A stretch of DNA of 64,000 nt, taken from positions 62,001 to 126,000 of the forward strand of contig JAGQDJ010000140.1 of assembly GCA_022885665.1 (NCBI GenBank), in the 5' to 3' direction. Positions 24,364 to 34,700 of the stretch are shown here, one piece after another. Made by a program: the position numbers and the translations under genes. The DNA comes from Triops longicaudatus (taxonomy: Eukaryota; Arthropoda; Branchiopoda; Notostraca; Triopsidae). Position 1 is the stretch's first letter, and every line of letters begins with the position of its first letter. Under the pieces are notes generated by a model that did not search any database, had not been told where the DNA came from, and was given only the letters and a program-made list of their open reading frames with translations.

Positions 24364-25189
24364 AATATCTTCGCACGCAATGACAGTAGTGGTATTAGAT
24401 AAAAGTAGAAATAGTAAGCTGCATATCAGTAATACGAAATATGAAAGCCGAAGGCTACGTGGAAAGTTTTCAACGGGAAATTTTATGTATTTTCTGTCTA
24501 GAAAATGGATTATAGTCATTTGATATAATCAATTGCTGTGTTCCTAACTAGTACGACGATAATGCGCCACAAATATGACGTCGATCGTTCTTAAATCTCA
24601 GCTTCAACTACTAATACAAGCAAAAAAGTTTTAATGACTTTGAGCTCTTAATGTTGCTGTTTATTAAAATACTTAATCCCGCTTCGTCTCATGTTTATGT
24701 CGGAAGTTTGTTGGTTGGAATACATCTAGTGCAAAATAAACGAAAATAAAAACGAAATTACAGTACGAGTTTTGATTTCTAATTTAGGATTAACCCAGCT
24801 TTCATGTTTGTGAATCATCCGTTGACTACAAAAGGAAAAAAAGCGAGCGATTCTAAAGTTGGCGGAACTATGTCCTATTGTGAACAACATTTCGTTATAG
24901 GTAATGCGTAATTATGCATTTTTCAGCTTCAAAAGAGGGCGAAATACAGCGCATTGAATTTCACTTAATTTGCTCGACTGATACTGTAGGTAAATATTAC
25001 AAGGCAACTGTCACTCTTTTTCCAACCATACTACGAGTGGTCGTGACGAAAGTAATTGAATAAAAGAGGGAAATCGTTAGCTAGGGTTTAAAAAACATCG
25101 GAATCGCATGAGGGATTCACTGTCGTCTTCAGTTATATTATAAAGGAGGGAGGGATATTATAGTCGAGGGCGGATTATAATTCACCACG

Positions 25190-25255
25190 TATTATAATAA
25201 TAATAATTATTATTATAATTATAGTAGTAATAACAGTTGCAATAATAATAATAGT
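25190..25255. repeat. AAT/ATT-rich simple repeat
   Basis: Interrupted (TAA)n and (ATT)n runs with short inverted arms. It is a low-complexity tract in the spacer between the two YWTD paralogs. Confidence 0.75.
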
Positions 25256-25705
25256 TTCTACCAACCTAAACGGTATTCAAGTATCAGCAAAAATATCCGT
25301 ATTCTTAGGTGGCCCGTTTGTGCCACGTATTCCAATTAACCGAATGTTTGGAATATGCAAATTAAGCTATGGAAATTATTCCCCTCCGTGAGATGATTCC
25401 GAATCTGTAAGAATTATTGCACTAGCCCTTCAAATACGCGAGAAAACTGAGGTTGAATATGTAATTATGCCCTGAGGGCGTCTCAGGAGCCAAAAATTCT
25501 GAAATCCCATAAGGAATAACATGGGAAAAAGTGCAATGCACGATGCCAGCATCATGCTTTTCGAGGTCTCGTTCACCCTTTCCTATCCCTTTTCTTGCTT
25601 CCCATGCTTGTTACTCTTGACAATTCCGTTTTATTGGGATATACCAGGTACCATAGGAAGCAGACCAAGGCATAGTCAGGTTTTTATCCTCAGAAAAACC
25701 AAACC

Positions 25706-25779
25706 TCAGACACGGGGATCCGAACCCACGACCTCACGATTAAGAGGCAATGCCTTAGACCGCTCGGCCATTACACTAA
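25706..25779 (-). repeat. tRNA-like sequence, probably the head of a SINE or a tRNA pseudogene
   Basis: On the minus strand there is a perfect polymerase III A box, TGGCCGAGCGG (25760-25770), and a near-perfect B box, GGTTCGGATCC (25716-25726), at normal tRNA spacing. Around CTCTTAA the anticodon stem does not pair cleanly, the T stem has two mismatches, and the acceptor stem is weak, so this is not a functional tRNA gene. A tRNA-derived SINE or a decayed Leu/Lys-like tRNA is more likely. No second copy was noticed in this window. Confidence 0.65.
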
Positions 25780-26423
25780 TCGAAAAATTGCTTGTTCGAA
25801 TACAAATAACACTGGTTATATGTTACCTATGCAACTTGTCTTAGATGATATTTAGTACTACTCTTTAATTATTTATACACTCCTGTCTTGCAGGTTCATA
25901 ATAAAATACTACAGTCAACACTTAAGTTTCAGGCAAATTGCAATATATTACGACCTACAGAACATTTTCAAGTTATTCCAATTGATGAATTTGGAATCAC
26001 AAGAATCATATCGCACACAAAGTATGAGGAATCTCCTTGAGTATCGTCTGGAAATTGAAATTGAACTTACGAAATAAAACTGAACAAAATAACAATAAAA
26101 ATAATAATAGATTCACAACACTAATACACATCTCATAGGCAAGAGTTGAAGTCAGTGAAGCTAAGCAAGAAAATAGTATTCTAATTAAATCAGTATATTT
26201 CGCACAACAATTCGGGTTCAAATGTGTGAAAATAAGACTTGGTCGTTCGAAACAGCAGCCATTTACAAGAAGCGAATATGGAAGAATAAAAGACTGGCAA
26301 AACCTACGACCAAACGTAGTTTTCCAAAAAGAATGAACCAAACGGTTTCGGCCAGTGTATGAAACAGGGTGAATTAATTCCAGCAGGACATTAGAAGACA
26401 CGCTCAAAATAGGATTTTGAGTC

Positions 26424-26545
26424 TTAAGGAATGCCCACTTCCCTTTTTATTTCCATGAAACCTAATTTCGCGTAGAAATTCCACGGCTGTTGTGTCCTCT
26501 CGTTCCACTTCCACGTGACATTTGGACGAACCTTGATAAATCGAA
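26424..26545 (-). pseudogene. Frameshifted GNAT acetyltransferase-like fragment
   Basis: One minus-strand frame reads HVEVEREDTTAVEFLREIRF and an overlapping frame reads WNFYAKLGFMEIKREVGIP followed by a stop at 26424. Together they resemble the end of a GNAT fold, where an alpha helix leads into the A-x-x-FY-x-KLGF motif. A frameshift near the F-Y junction explains the switch. The fragment is short, so chance resemblance is possible; the NAA50-like flavour is only an impression. Confidence 0.35.
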
Positions 26546-26799
26546 ACACACAAAAAATATTATTAACACATATACTATAACATTAAAATACTAAAAGTTA
26601 AATAGTAGGAGTAAAATTAATAACTGTTGTTCTTACAGCCCTAATAAATGCATATCTCTACATAAAATTTAAAAACAATACTCCATCAAATACCAGCAAA
26701 CAAAGAAATCCAAAGACATAAGAAAATACGAGAAATTTCTATAACAAGTTTTTGAAATGGAAGTTAAAATATTTTCGAGAATTGATATCAATTAAGGAA

Positions 26800-27450
26800 T
26801 CTTACCATGCGCTCTTAAGGAAGCTACTACGCAAGTTACTAGGCGTTTGGCAACGGATTGATCCCATATTTAGGTCAACAGGCCTACACTCAACTGTGAA
26901 GAATGCTGGCTGTAGAAAAATTCAGCCTCTGTTCGATCTTTCTACAAACTCTCCATGAGTTCCTAAAGAAAACGAAAGTTTTCACTCACAAATGTGAGTC
27001 AGAAACCATTGGTTTAAAAAACGATCAATAAATTCAACAACTTACGGTATTCGTGTCCACCCAGGTTCTGGGTCACATGCACCTGGTAAGCTGTCAGCAA
27101 GATTTGGCCACTTGCTTGACTAATTGCCACCAGACCTTCGGGATCAGGAACTGGATACCAGGCCAAATACTTTGCATAAACTTCGGGTACAGTACCAATT
27201 AGAATAGCTCTTGTCGTTTTGGAAAACTGAGATCCTAGAACGAACATAAAATTGTTAGGAACTAAATGTAATCTAAAGAAGAAAGAATTTAAGTATCTGA
27301 ATGAATATATGGACCTACTTGACGGTTTGTTTTTGTGGACTGTTTTCCCGTTGAGTTCTCCGATCTGGTACAACGAACTTCAGCGCCCCATGTCACAAAC
27401 TTGTCTCTTAATGAGTGGGACCACAAACCTCTACATTTAGAGGGCGTCAT
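26800..27450 (-). pseudogene. MIOS: Truncated MIOS (GATOR2 WD-repeat subunit) pseudogene, first exons only
   Basis: MIOS is a subunit of GATOR2, which signals amino-acid sufficiency to TORC1. Exon 1-like sequence at 27450-27319 reads GLWSHSLRDKFVTWGAEVR, matching the family N-terminus (ILWAPHHVDRFVVCDSEL). A missing base near 27368 then shifts the frame to LYQIGELNGK. Exon 2 at 27234-27046 reads KYLAWYPVPDPEGLVAISQA and SGQILLTAYQ, close to the family's CVAWYLNYDPECLLAVGQANG. Both splice junctions survive. Exon 3-like sequence from 26962 (HGEFVERSNRG) meets an in-frame TGA at 26922-26924, and a weak PVDLNM remnant follows. The other roughly 750 residues are not seen. This is best read as a decaying duplicated fragment. 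A sequencing error or a diverged living gene with exons I missed cannot be excluded. Confidence 0.6.
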
Positions 27451-27939
27451 GGCTTACAAATGATGGTTAAAGAAAAAAACGGGTTGTATTATTTTAACAC
27501 GTACATAAAATAGGCTGGGATCCTTCGTTCCACTGCCATAGTGATGTTTGCCTATGAAAAGAAAAGCAAACATTGCGCAGCCACGTAGCGGCGGCAAGAC
27601 TAAGTTGGCGCCACGTTCAAAAGCCACCGTAAATTATCCCTAATGCTCAAGTCACCAACAGTAAGGGTAAGTTTTGAAAACGTCTCGTTAGCAGCAGCGA
27701 ATTTATACTACGTCACGGGTTATCTACTGCGACCTCGCTTAACTTTTTTTGAGGTGATGAAGTTCTTGCAATCCTGAAACATGATCTAACAGCGTTCAAG
27801 AGGAAAAACTGAAAAAAAGAATGTTTGCCTACACTTTGATCGTCTAAGTTTCTTATTTACGGTTAAAGTGCAGTGGATTTAGCTAGCATTTGAACACTGT
27901 CTTGTGCCCCTGCTCGACATGCTTCTCAATAACGCAGAA

Positions 27940-30900
27940 ATGCGAACACAGCGTGTAAAAGAAATCACAACTGCAATATTCTTACTGAGTGCTAGTTTCT
28001 GTGTAACGCGTGTGAAAAGTAATGTCGGAAGCAATCCGTGGCAGGCTATTGAGATTTCACCTGCACCTCTATACCAAATTGATTACGGTACCCGGCGAAT
28101 CGAAATTCGGGAAAGCCTTAGAAATCGTGACGAATCAAATGTTAACATGAAGACCTACTATGTGTCGCCTTTCTGTGAGCTTGATCCCTTTTCTGCCATC
28201 CGGAAGTGGAATAGCATAACCAAAGAATTTGAGGTGCGTTTCGCCGTGCAAATGTGGGACGACGAACTGGTACAAACAGCGTGGGGATATTTGAAAGAGA
28301 ACGTATACGCTTCATTACCACAAAGTCGAGTACAACTGATCCCTATCCAAAGTGTTGCCCTGCGTTGTACTGACTGCAAAGGTTTCGGCATCAACGGCAG
28401 TCCGTTGCGAGTAACAACACTTCCGAGACGCGTCTATTTTTCCCTAACCTGCGAAACAGCTGAAGAAAGCGACCGTTTAGTGGAGCTTATGAAATCAGAT
28501 CCTGAGCATTTCCAGATACTGCGACTTGCTTTTGCACTCCAAGGCCAGTCACTGGAAACCAAAGAGTTGACTGTTGAGTTTCACTCGACGCTAGATGGCG
28601 ATTTGTACTCCCAGATCAAACGGCAACTGTCGGGTAAAAGTGCAGCATTTCTCCTCCAGGCGGATGAAGTACGTTTAAAACGGCAATTTTTGCAAAATCT
28701 ACAAGCCACGTACATGTGGAGGTTATCAGATATACAGGAAAACTATGCTCAAGAACTGAGAGTCGGCGTCCACCATTTTCTAGTACTCAGCCGTTGTGAT
28801 TCGTCACGTTTTAATGCAAGCTTATGGCAGTCTCTGTTTTGGCACAATGAGGATGGCTTACTGCGGCCAGATATACTTGCTGAGAAGCTTTCTAAGATAT
28901 GTAAGAACTACGACACTTCTCTGGTTCAGAACTGGTTCCAAGATACGTCCTCATCTACCAATTACCCTAAAGAGACAAAGCAAGCGGCGGAAAAGGAAAT
29001 CAAGAAATGTTTCAAAGTCAAGAATGTCACGGAATTTGTAGCCAAAGCGCGCGAGTTCGTCCGTTGGAATGGAACTCATTTGGTCCCGAAACCCCTCTTG
29101 CTGACCGAAATTTACTTGGCAGATCGTATTGATGCAAGCTACAATGGAAGCTTTCGAATTACTGTCCAATTCAACCCTGCGGCCTTGTTTCGCGACATAG
29201 CAATTCGAGTCGAAGATACTCATCAAGAACAAACGGAAATTAAAAATGAAATCGTGGCGATTAGGAAAGTGAGTAAGCCTCAATAAAATTAAACATTGAA
29301 AATATTATAGAACTCAATGTCCGTTTCAGTATTTGGAGACCAACATCACGAAGGAAATAAAGGAGCTCAGAACTCAATTTGTGGAAAAAGACTTTGAACA
29401 AGCTTTTGGAACGGCTGAAAACCGAAATATCACTAGAAACCATTCAAAACCTGGAAGTTGTGTTGCCATCAGCACTGCAGTAGCACGAAACACCCAAGCA
29501 TTGGCGTATCTGACGGGTTTGGTCGCTCACTTCCATAGGAAAAATCGCACTTCGAAAGATTCTCTGTGGTACAGCTCCATTCGCATGAGCTTCAATGATC
29601 TTATCGACAATCTGAATGATTACGGCTTAGTTAGTTACTCTCCACCAGAAAAATCGATTTTGTACGATAAGCCTACATTACTTTTTCTTGGCTCAAATGA
29701 GTCTGCTTCTAGTGGTTCTTGAAAATAATTTGATTTATATAGGTTAGCTAATTTTAGAGAAAACCAAATAAGTTCCTCATTACACAACTTCTGGACCGAA
29801 TCTGTGGAATGGAAGCAGTCGATTCGTACAGGACAATTGGACGCCTCAGTTGTGTGGGATCCGATCAACTCCAAACTGATCTCTTTTAAGGACAGAGATC
29901 TGCTGATGGTACGCATGGCTTCGATATTTAATAAAAATTATCACCTCACACAACACATGATATTTTAAACGACTTTTCCCCCGTTAGGCTGGCAAAACTT
30001 ACAGTGAAGGGCAAGAAACAATCACTACTGGTGTTCCTTGGCTTCATGTTTTAGACTTGAGCTTTGACTGGATCACACGCAATCTTTACATACTTTCGAG
30101 CAATACTAGCTGCTTCTACGTATTGTCTACCGAGGATCCTTACAGCTGGACTCGACTCAACTGCACCCAAACAAATGACGTCGTCGAGAAATTTGTGGTG
30201 GATCCTGTAGGAGGGTACATTTCTTACTACCTTTTCTTCCATTAAATGATAATCTAACTGTCGTTTAACGGTGAAAAGTTATCTGTTTTGGTCGACCAAG
30301 TCCTCGCGTATTCGACGTAGTTGGCTTAACGGTGACAATATGACAATAATATGGGAGCCGAAAGGATCCTACAAAATCAGCCCGTGGAGCTTGACCCTAG
30401 ATCACGAGACCGGAACGTTGTACATCCTTGATTCATCCGAGAAGAACATCGTTGCTTTAAATCGCGACGGGAATATTCTGAAAACAATTCAACTAAAATG
30501 GGCAAATGGCGAGGTATTTAGCACACACACACACACACAGACACAAAAAAAAAAAAAAAAAAAAAAAATAAAAAATAAATTCATTCGGCTTATTTCTTTA
30601 GGAGGCGAATCTCTTTGAGAAAAGCAAAAACCTGAACAAAATGCCGGAAGGGTTTATTGTTGTGGGTACAAACCAAGTCTACTTTCTGGACCTAACCTCG
30701 GAAATTGTTCATCCAGTTGAAGCGAGAGTTCCTGAAGCATTACGTTACGTCGTATTCAGTCCGAGCCTGTCGTCCTATCCTAGGGCTGTTAATCCTTGCA
30801 GTAGGACAATAATCACTGATTGCTCCGAACGTTCTTCTTTTGGCCGTTATAATTATCAAAATGGGTGCTGGAGTTTCAGCAAAACACCCTGTGGAAACAA

Positions 30901-30943
30901 AGTTTGCCTCCATAATCCTCGGGGACAATATAATTGCTATTGA
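27940..30943 (+). CDS. Secreted YWTD-propeller/EGF protein with unrecognised N-terminal region, paralog B
   Basis: Six exons join in phase: 27940-29268, 29330-29661, 29743-29908, 29988-30214, 30279-30513 and 30602-30943, giving about 876 residues (883 from the ATG at 27919). Exon lengths match paralog A: exons 2, 3 and 5 are identical (332, 166, 235 nt), exon 4 is six codons shorter, exon 6 three codons shorter and exon 1 one codon longer. Long blocks such as SNPWQ(T/A)IEIS, RRIEIRESLRNRD and SDPEHFQILRLAF are shared. The signal peptide (IFLLSASFCVTRVKS) differs more than the mature protein. The YWTD-like blade reads YLFWSTKSSRIRRSWLNGDN and SLTLDHETGTLYILDSSEKN; the tail keeps six cysteines. 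Exon 2 has a non-canonical-looking donor (gtacga) in the same place as the donor of A. A CA/A tract precedes the last acceptor. AATAAA lies at 30985. Both genes appear intact, which argues for retained function. Confidence 0.8.
30527..30570 (+). repeat. (CA)n followed by an A tract in the last intron of paralog B
   Basis: About seven CA units run into a tract of 20 or more A with one T, ending some 30 bp before the acceptor at 30600-30601. It occupies the place where the branch point and pyrimidine tract would normally be, yet a short pyrimidine run (ttatttcttt) remains next to the acceptor. Confidence 0.85.
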
Positions 30944-31792
30944 AGAATCCACCAACCTATTTTTCGATAGTGGGGCTAGAAATGAATAAAAAGTAATAAA
31001 AGAACGACGGTATTTTTGAACCACGCATACTTACGCGTTTATTAACAAGAATCACTTCATCAACGGCCATCCAGACAAGAGTTATACAGTCAAAAAAGCA
31101 ACAAACGTGCTCAAAACCATGGCCTTGCGATATACGTACAGCATATTATTGAATATTTCTAAAAAAGGAGGGGTTTTGGATGAAAAGTTTATAGAACGGG
31201 ATCCAGGACAAAAAAAGAAAAAAATAACTGGGGTAAAGAGGACGAAATGTACGTAATGAAAGAGCGATCCAAGGTTAAAAAATCAGGTTAGGAGCGATGT
31301 CTTTTCTTACAAAAAAAAAAAAAAAGAAAGAAAGAAAACATACTAGAGAAATTAAATAAAACGACCTTTTTCTGGGTTATTTTTGATCTCTCTACAACCC
31401 GTACCAGAAGAACACACACACTTTGCACTTTGTACACAGCTTTTTTTTCCACATTTTTTCTTTTTCTTATATAAAAAAACCTCACTGAAAAGTTCTTTTT
31501 ATGGTAAGAACGCAAGAAAGTTGCTACACAAGAGGCAAGAAACGACGCAAAAAAATTTGGTTGTTTTGCTCCTTTTTAAAAAAATCCCACGCTCAAAGGG
31601 GGGTTGAACAAAAGAACAATTCTTTTATACCAAGTTTAGTTTTAGAAACAATATCAATTTGACACGAAATTATGCTCTCCTTCCAAAAAAAGAAATCTTT
31701 TGGTTTTATAAAAAAATTCGAACTCAAAAATAAATAAATAAAACTTTTTTGCGTTTCTCAGTCTCAGTATCACGTCCACCGTCCCGACAATG
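30944..31792. other. Convergent 3' interval between paralog B and the JADE gene
   Basis: It holds the 3' UTR of paralog B (AATAAA at 30985-30990) and the presumed 3' UTR of the minus-strand JADE gene, with A-rich and T-rich tracts near 31300-31340. No other feature is seen. Confidence 0.5.
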
Positions 31793-34700
31793 CTACCTCA
31801 CCTCCGTCTGAGGCTGAGCTTGAGGAGGTGAAGGGGGCGGAGTCGAGTCTGACGGCTTGCTCATGTAACCCTTGGGGCACCGTGCCAGTTTCAGCTTGAT
31901 CGGCATAATCCTTAACCGCGGTTCCGCGGGCTGCGCTTCGGCCAACACCTCACCGGCCGCTGGTGGCGCTGGGGTGCCCGCGGTAGCCTCGGGCAACGGT
32001 TCTTTCTGTTCTTTCCCGCTTTCTTTACTACTCTTGACTTTGCCACTCCCACCAAAGCGAATAATGAGTTTCGGGGCCGCTGTCGGGTGATTTATCACTT
32101 CGACACCGTTCTCGACAACCACCGCGGTCTTCACGTCTTTTCTCCGTCTTTTCGGCGGCTTGGCCCCTAGCTCCGTTGGCTCCTCAGCTTCTAACGGGTT
32201 TTCCGCAGCAACGTCACCGCCACCCGCAATCGACATGAGGTCCGTGGAAGCCACCAAGGGTCTACGCCGCGTCCTTTCTTTGCTCACGTTCTTGTTGCGC
32301 TTAGGTTTCTCCTTATGCCGCCCACTGCGGCCCTTGGACTCACTCTGTTCCTCCGACTGCGGCCCGTGATCGTTGCTCTCAAAACCGGCCATAATCTCCT
32401 CCCGGAATTTCATGCTCTGCAAAAATAATTCCTGCAAACTAGGCGTAGTAGCCATAGGCTGCGCTGACTGTGCAGTGACGCCACGTTCAGGGTCGGATAA
32501 CCGTTTCTTCAAGGGTCGCGTACGGCCCCGTTTGGCAGCCGAACTATCCGTGTCACCGTTATCACCACCTAACGGAGTATTAATGCTAGCAGGTCTCAGT
32601 TCTTCCTGGGGATTCACTATTGCAGGACTAACTATACACGACCCTTGCGTCCCGGAGCCGTCGCTCACCGTTTTGATCTTGATTTTTAGCTTGCGCGGAG
32701 GTACTAACTGAGAAGCCGGGGGAGTCTCGGTATTCCCGGCTTGGTTTTGCGCACTACGGGCGCTACGACCTCGTCTCGACTCTTTCCGACTTCCCGGAGT
32801 TGACACACTCACGTTCGGATCCGCGTTGGTGTCTTCAGTCGGCTCGACTGATTCCATGCCCATTCCCCAGTCCAAGTTCTTTAACTCGCGCGATTTGGGG
32901 CCTTTGGTGTTTTCTTCCCCGGCGTTGCGCTCTCGTTTGCGCTTTCGCTCCAAATTAGCGTCGACCACGCCCTGGTAGTCTTCTCTGGTCGGGATGGAGG
33001 TCATGGAGGCCACGGCTTTGGGTATGGTGATGACATAATGGTTAGGTTGGTTCACATTACGGTACGGTGCGGTGGTAGGAATCGTCCCGACATTTGTTGA
33101 TCCAATAACTTGGTCAACTTCGGTGGTATTCCCGGTTGCGTTGGTGGCTCCACCCCCCGTGACTGGCGTGCCTGGGTTGTTCAAGTCCTGGGTCCAGTAC
33201 TGACGGATTAACTCCTTCTTACGCATACGTCTAGCGTCAGCTGAAGAGGCAGTAGAGGGCGTGTTGAGCGTTGCCACGGTCGGGGTGGAATGCGTCATCG
33301 AGCTGTTGCTGTAATTAGAGCTCGAGGAGTAATTAGCGTCCAGAAACGGACCTTTGATCTTAAACTTGAGTTGGTGACGCGAGTTATCCACTGCCGGGAC
33401 CATAGTGGGCGTGGTTACCACCTGGGGCGGGTTGGCCGGGGTCTGGGACTGCGTTTGCGTGACGTTAAACGCGGGTTGAGGGGAAATAGCCTGCGGCTGG
33501 GTGACCGGAGCCGCAGGAGCTAGCGTATCTACGTGAAGAGGCGGGGCAGGAGTGTTAGTCCCGCCTCCCAGGGCATTCTTCAGCGCTTTGTCGAGTTCGT
33601 CCAGCTCTAGCATGAGTTTTGAAGGTGGAGCTGGAGGAGGAGGAGTCACCTCTCGCTCCCGGGGTGGTGCTTCGGCGACGGGCTCGATAGGATGTTCTAT
33701 TGGGGGTTCAGGCGTCACCAAATCGTCGCTGCTGACATTGCCCGCAGGTGGGTATTGACTATTTACAGGCGGGTGACTGTCTTGCGACGCTGGAACTCGT
33801 TCGATGGCTTGAGGGGGCGGGTAATCCATCTCGGGATGGTGTTTCAAGCTTCCTTTACTGGGTACGGACAACACTAAGGGTAAGGTGACGTTGGTGACGG
33901 CATGGGCTGGTGACGGGGTACTGTAGGAGGGCGTGGCTAAAGGTCCGGAAGACGACTTCCGATGGCGTAGGACAGGTTTCACGCCCAGGGAAGGCTCACT
34001 GTCCTTGGCGTCGTCGTCGAAATCATCAAAATCGTAGACAGTACCCGTGAAATCGCTTGAGGAAACCATCTGATGATAAGAAGATACAACAATAAATAAA
34101 AACATCGAAAGTGCAAAATAATTTGGGAAATTAATCACCCGCACACTGTCCTGTCCGCTTTTTTTGTTATATTATATGGAAGCTCTATGTGTTAGAGATT
34201 TCACCATATTCGATAAAATGATTTGATACAATCTGATTTGCCCGTCAAAAATAATGTAAAAAGATAAAAATAATAAAAAAATAAAAAATAATTCAAAAAT
34301 AATAAAAAATAAATAAAAAAATAAAAATGTTTTAAAAAATAATTCAAAAAATAAAAAATAATATTTTAAAAAAATAATTCAAAAATAAAAAATAATTCAA
34401 AAAATAAAATAATTCAAAAAATAAAAAATAATTCAAAAAATAAAAAATAAATAAAAAAAATAAAAAATAATGAAAAAAAACATGAAAAATTAAAAAAACA
34501 AATAGTCCGAAGATTGGCAGATCCCAACACCACAAAACCTGGCGTTACATACCTTTTTCGGCGCAAACAAGCTTCTTGGACTATGCGCTCCTTTAGCTCC
34601 ACCTCCTCTGCCCCTTCCTCTGCCTTTCCCTCTTTGCGAACCAGTTTTGGTGGCCGGGGCAACAACTGGCGCCGCTGCTTTCGCCGGTGGCTCTTCTATT

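Larger units (their letters stand above)
24364..27900. other. Spacer between the two YWTD paralogs
   Basis: This 3.5-kb spacer carries AT microsatellite sequence (25190-25255), a tRNA-like sequence (25706-25779), an acetyltransferase-like relic (26424-26545) and a broken MIOS fragment (26800-27450), all listed separately. The remainder, including 27460-27900 just upstream of paralog B, shows no coding feature I can support. Confidence 0.55.

Noticed and set aside
25706..25779. Calling this a functional tRNA gene
   Set aside because: A and B boxes are good, but the anticodon, T and acceptor stems do not pair properly in any register I tried.
26006..26407. A 133-residue minus-strand frame downstream of the MIOS fragment as a further MIOS exon
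   Set aside because: I tried to match it to the next MIOS WD repeats, but only isolated Cys/Trp/Pro residues coincide; it is not supportable.
26752..26958. A plus-strand frame of 68 residues
   Set aside because: It lies antisense to the MIOS exon 3 remnant, has no recognisable features and is best explained as chance.
29662..29722. Treating paralog B as truncated after exon 2, because the frame runs to a stop at 29722
   Set aside because: A donor (gtacga) at 29662 gives an exon of exactly the same length as in paralog A, and the next exon continues in phase with aligned residues, so the gene reads through.
32373..32711. A plus-strand frame of 112 residues inside the last JADE exon, and similar ones at 34647-35072, 36657-37097, 37224-37721 and 37941-38411
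   Set aside because: These are antisense shadows of GC-rich, Ser/Pro-rich coding exons. Acidic runs such as (D/E)n at 37490-37660 are simply the complement of serine codons.
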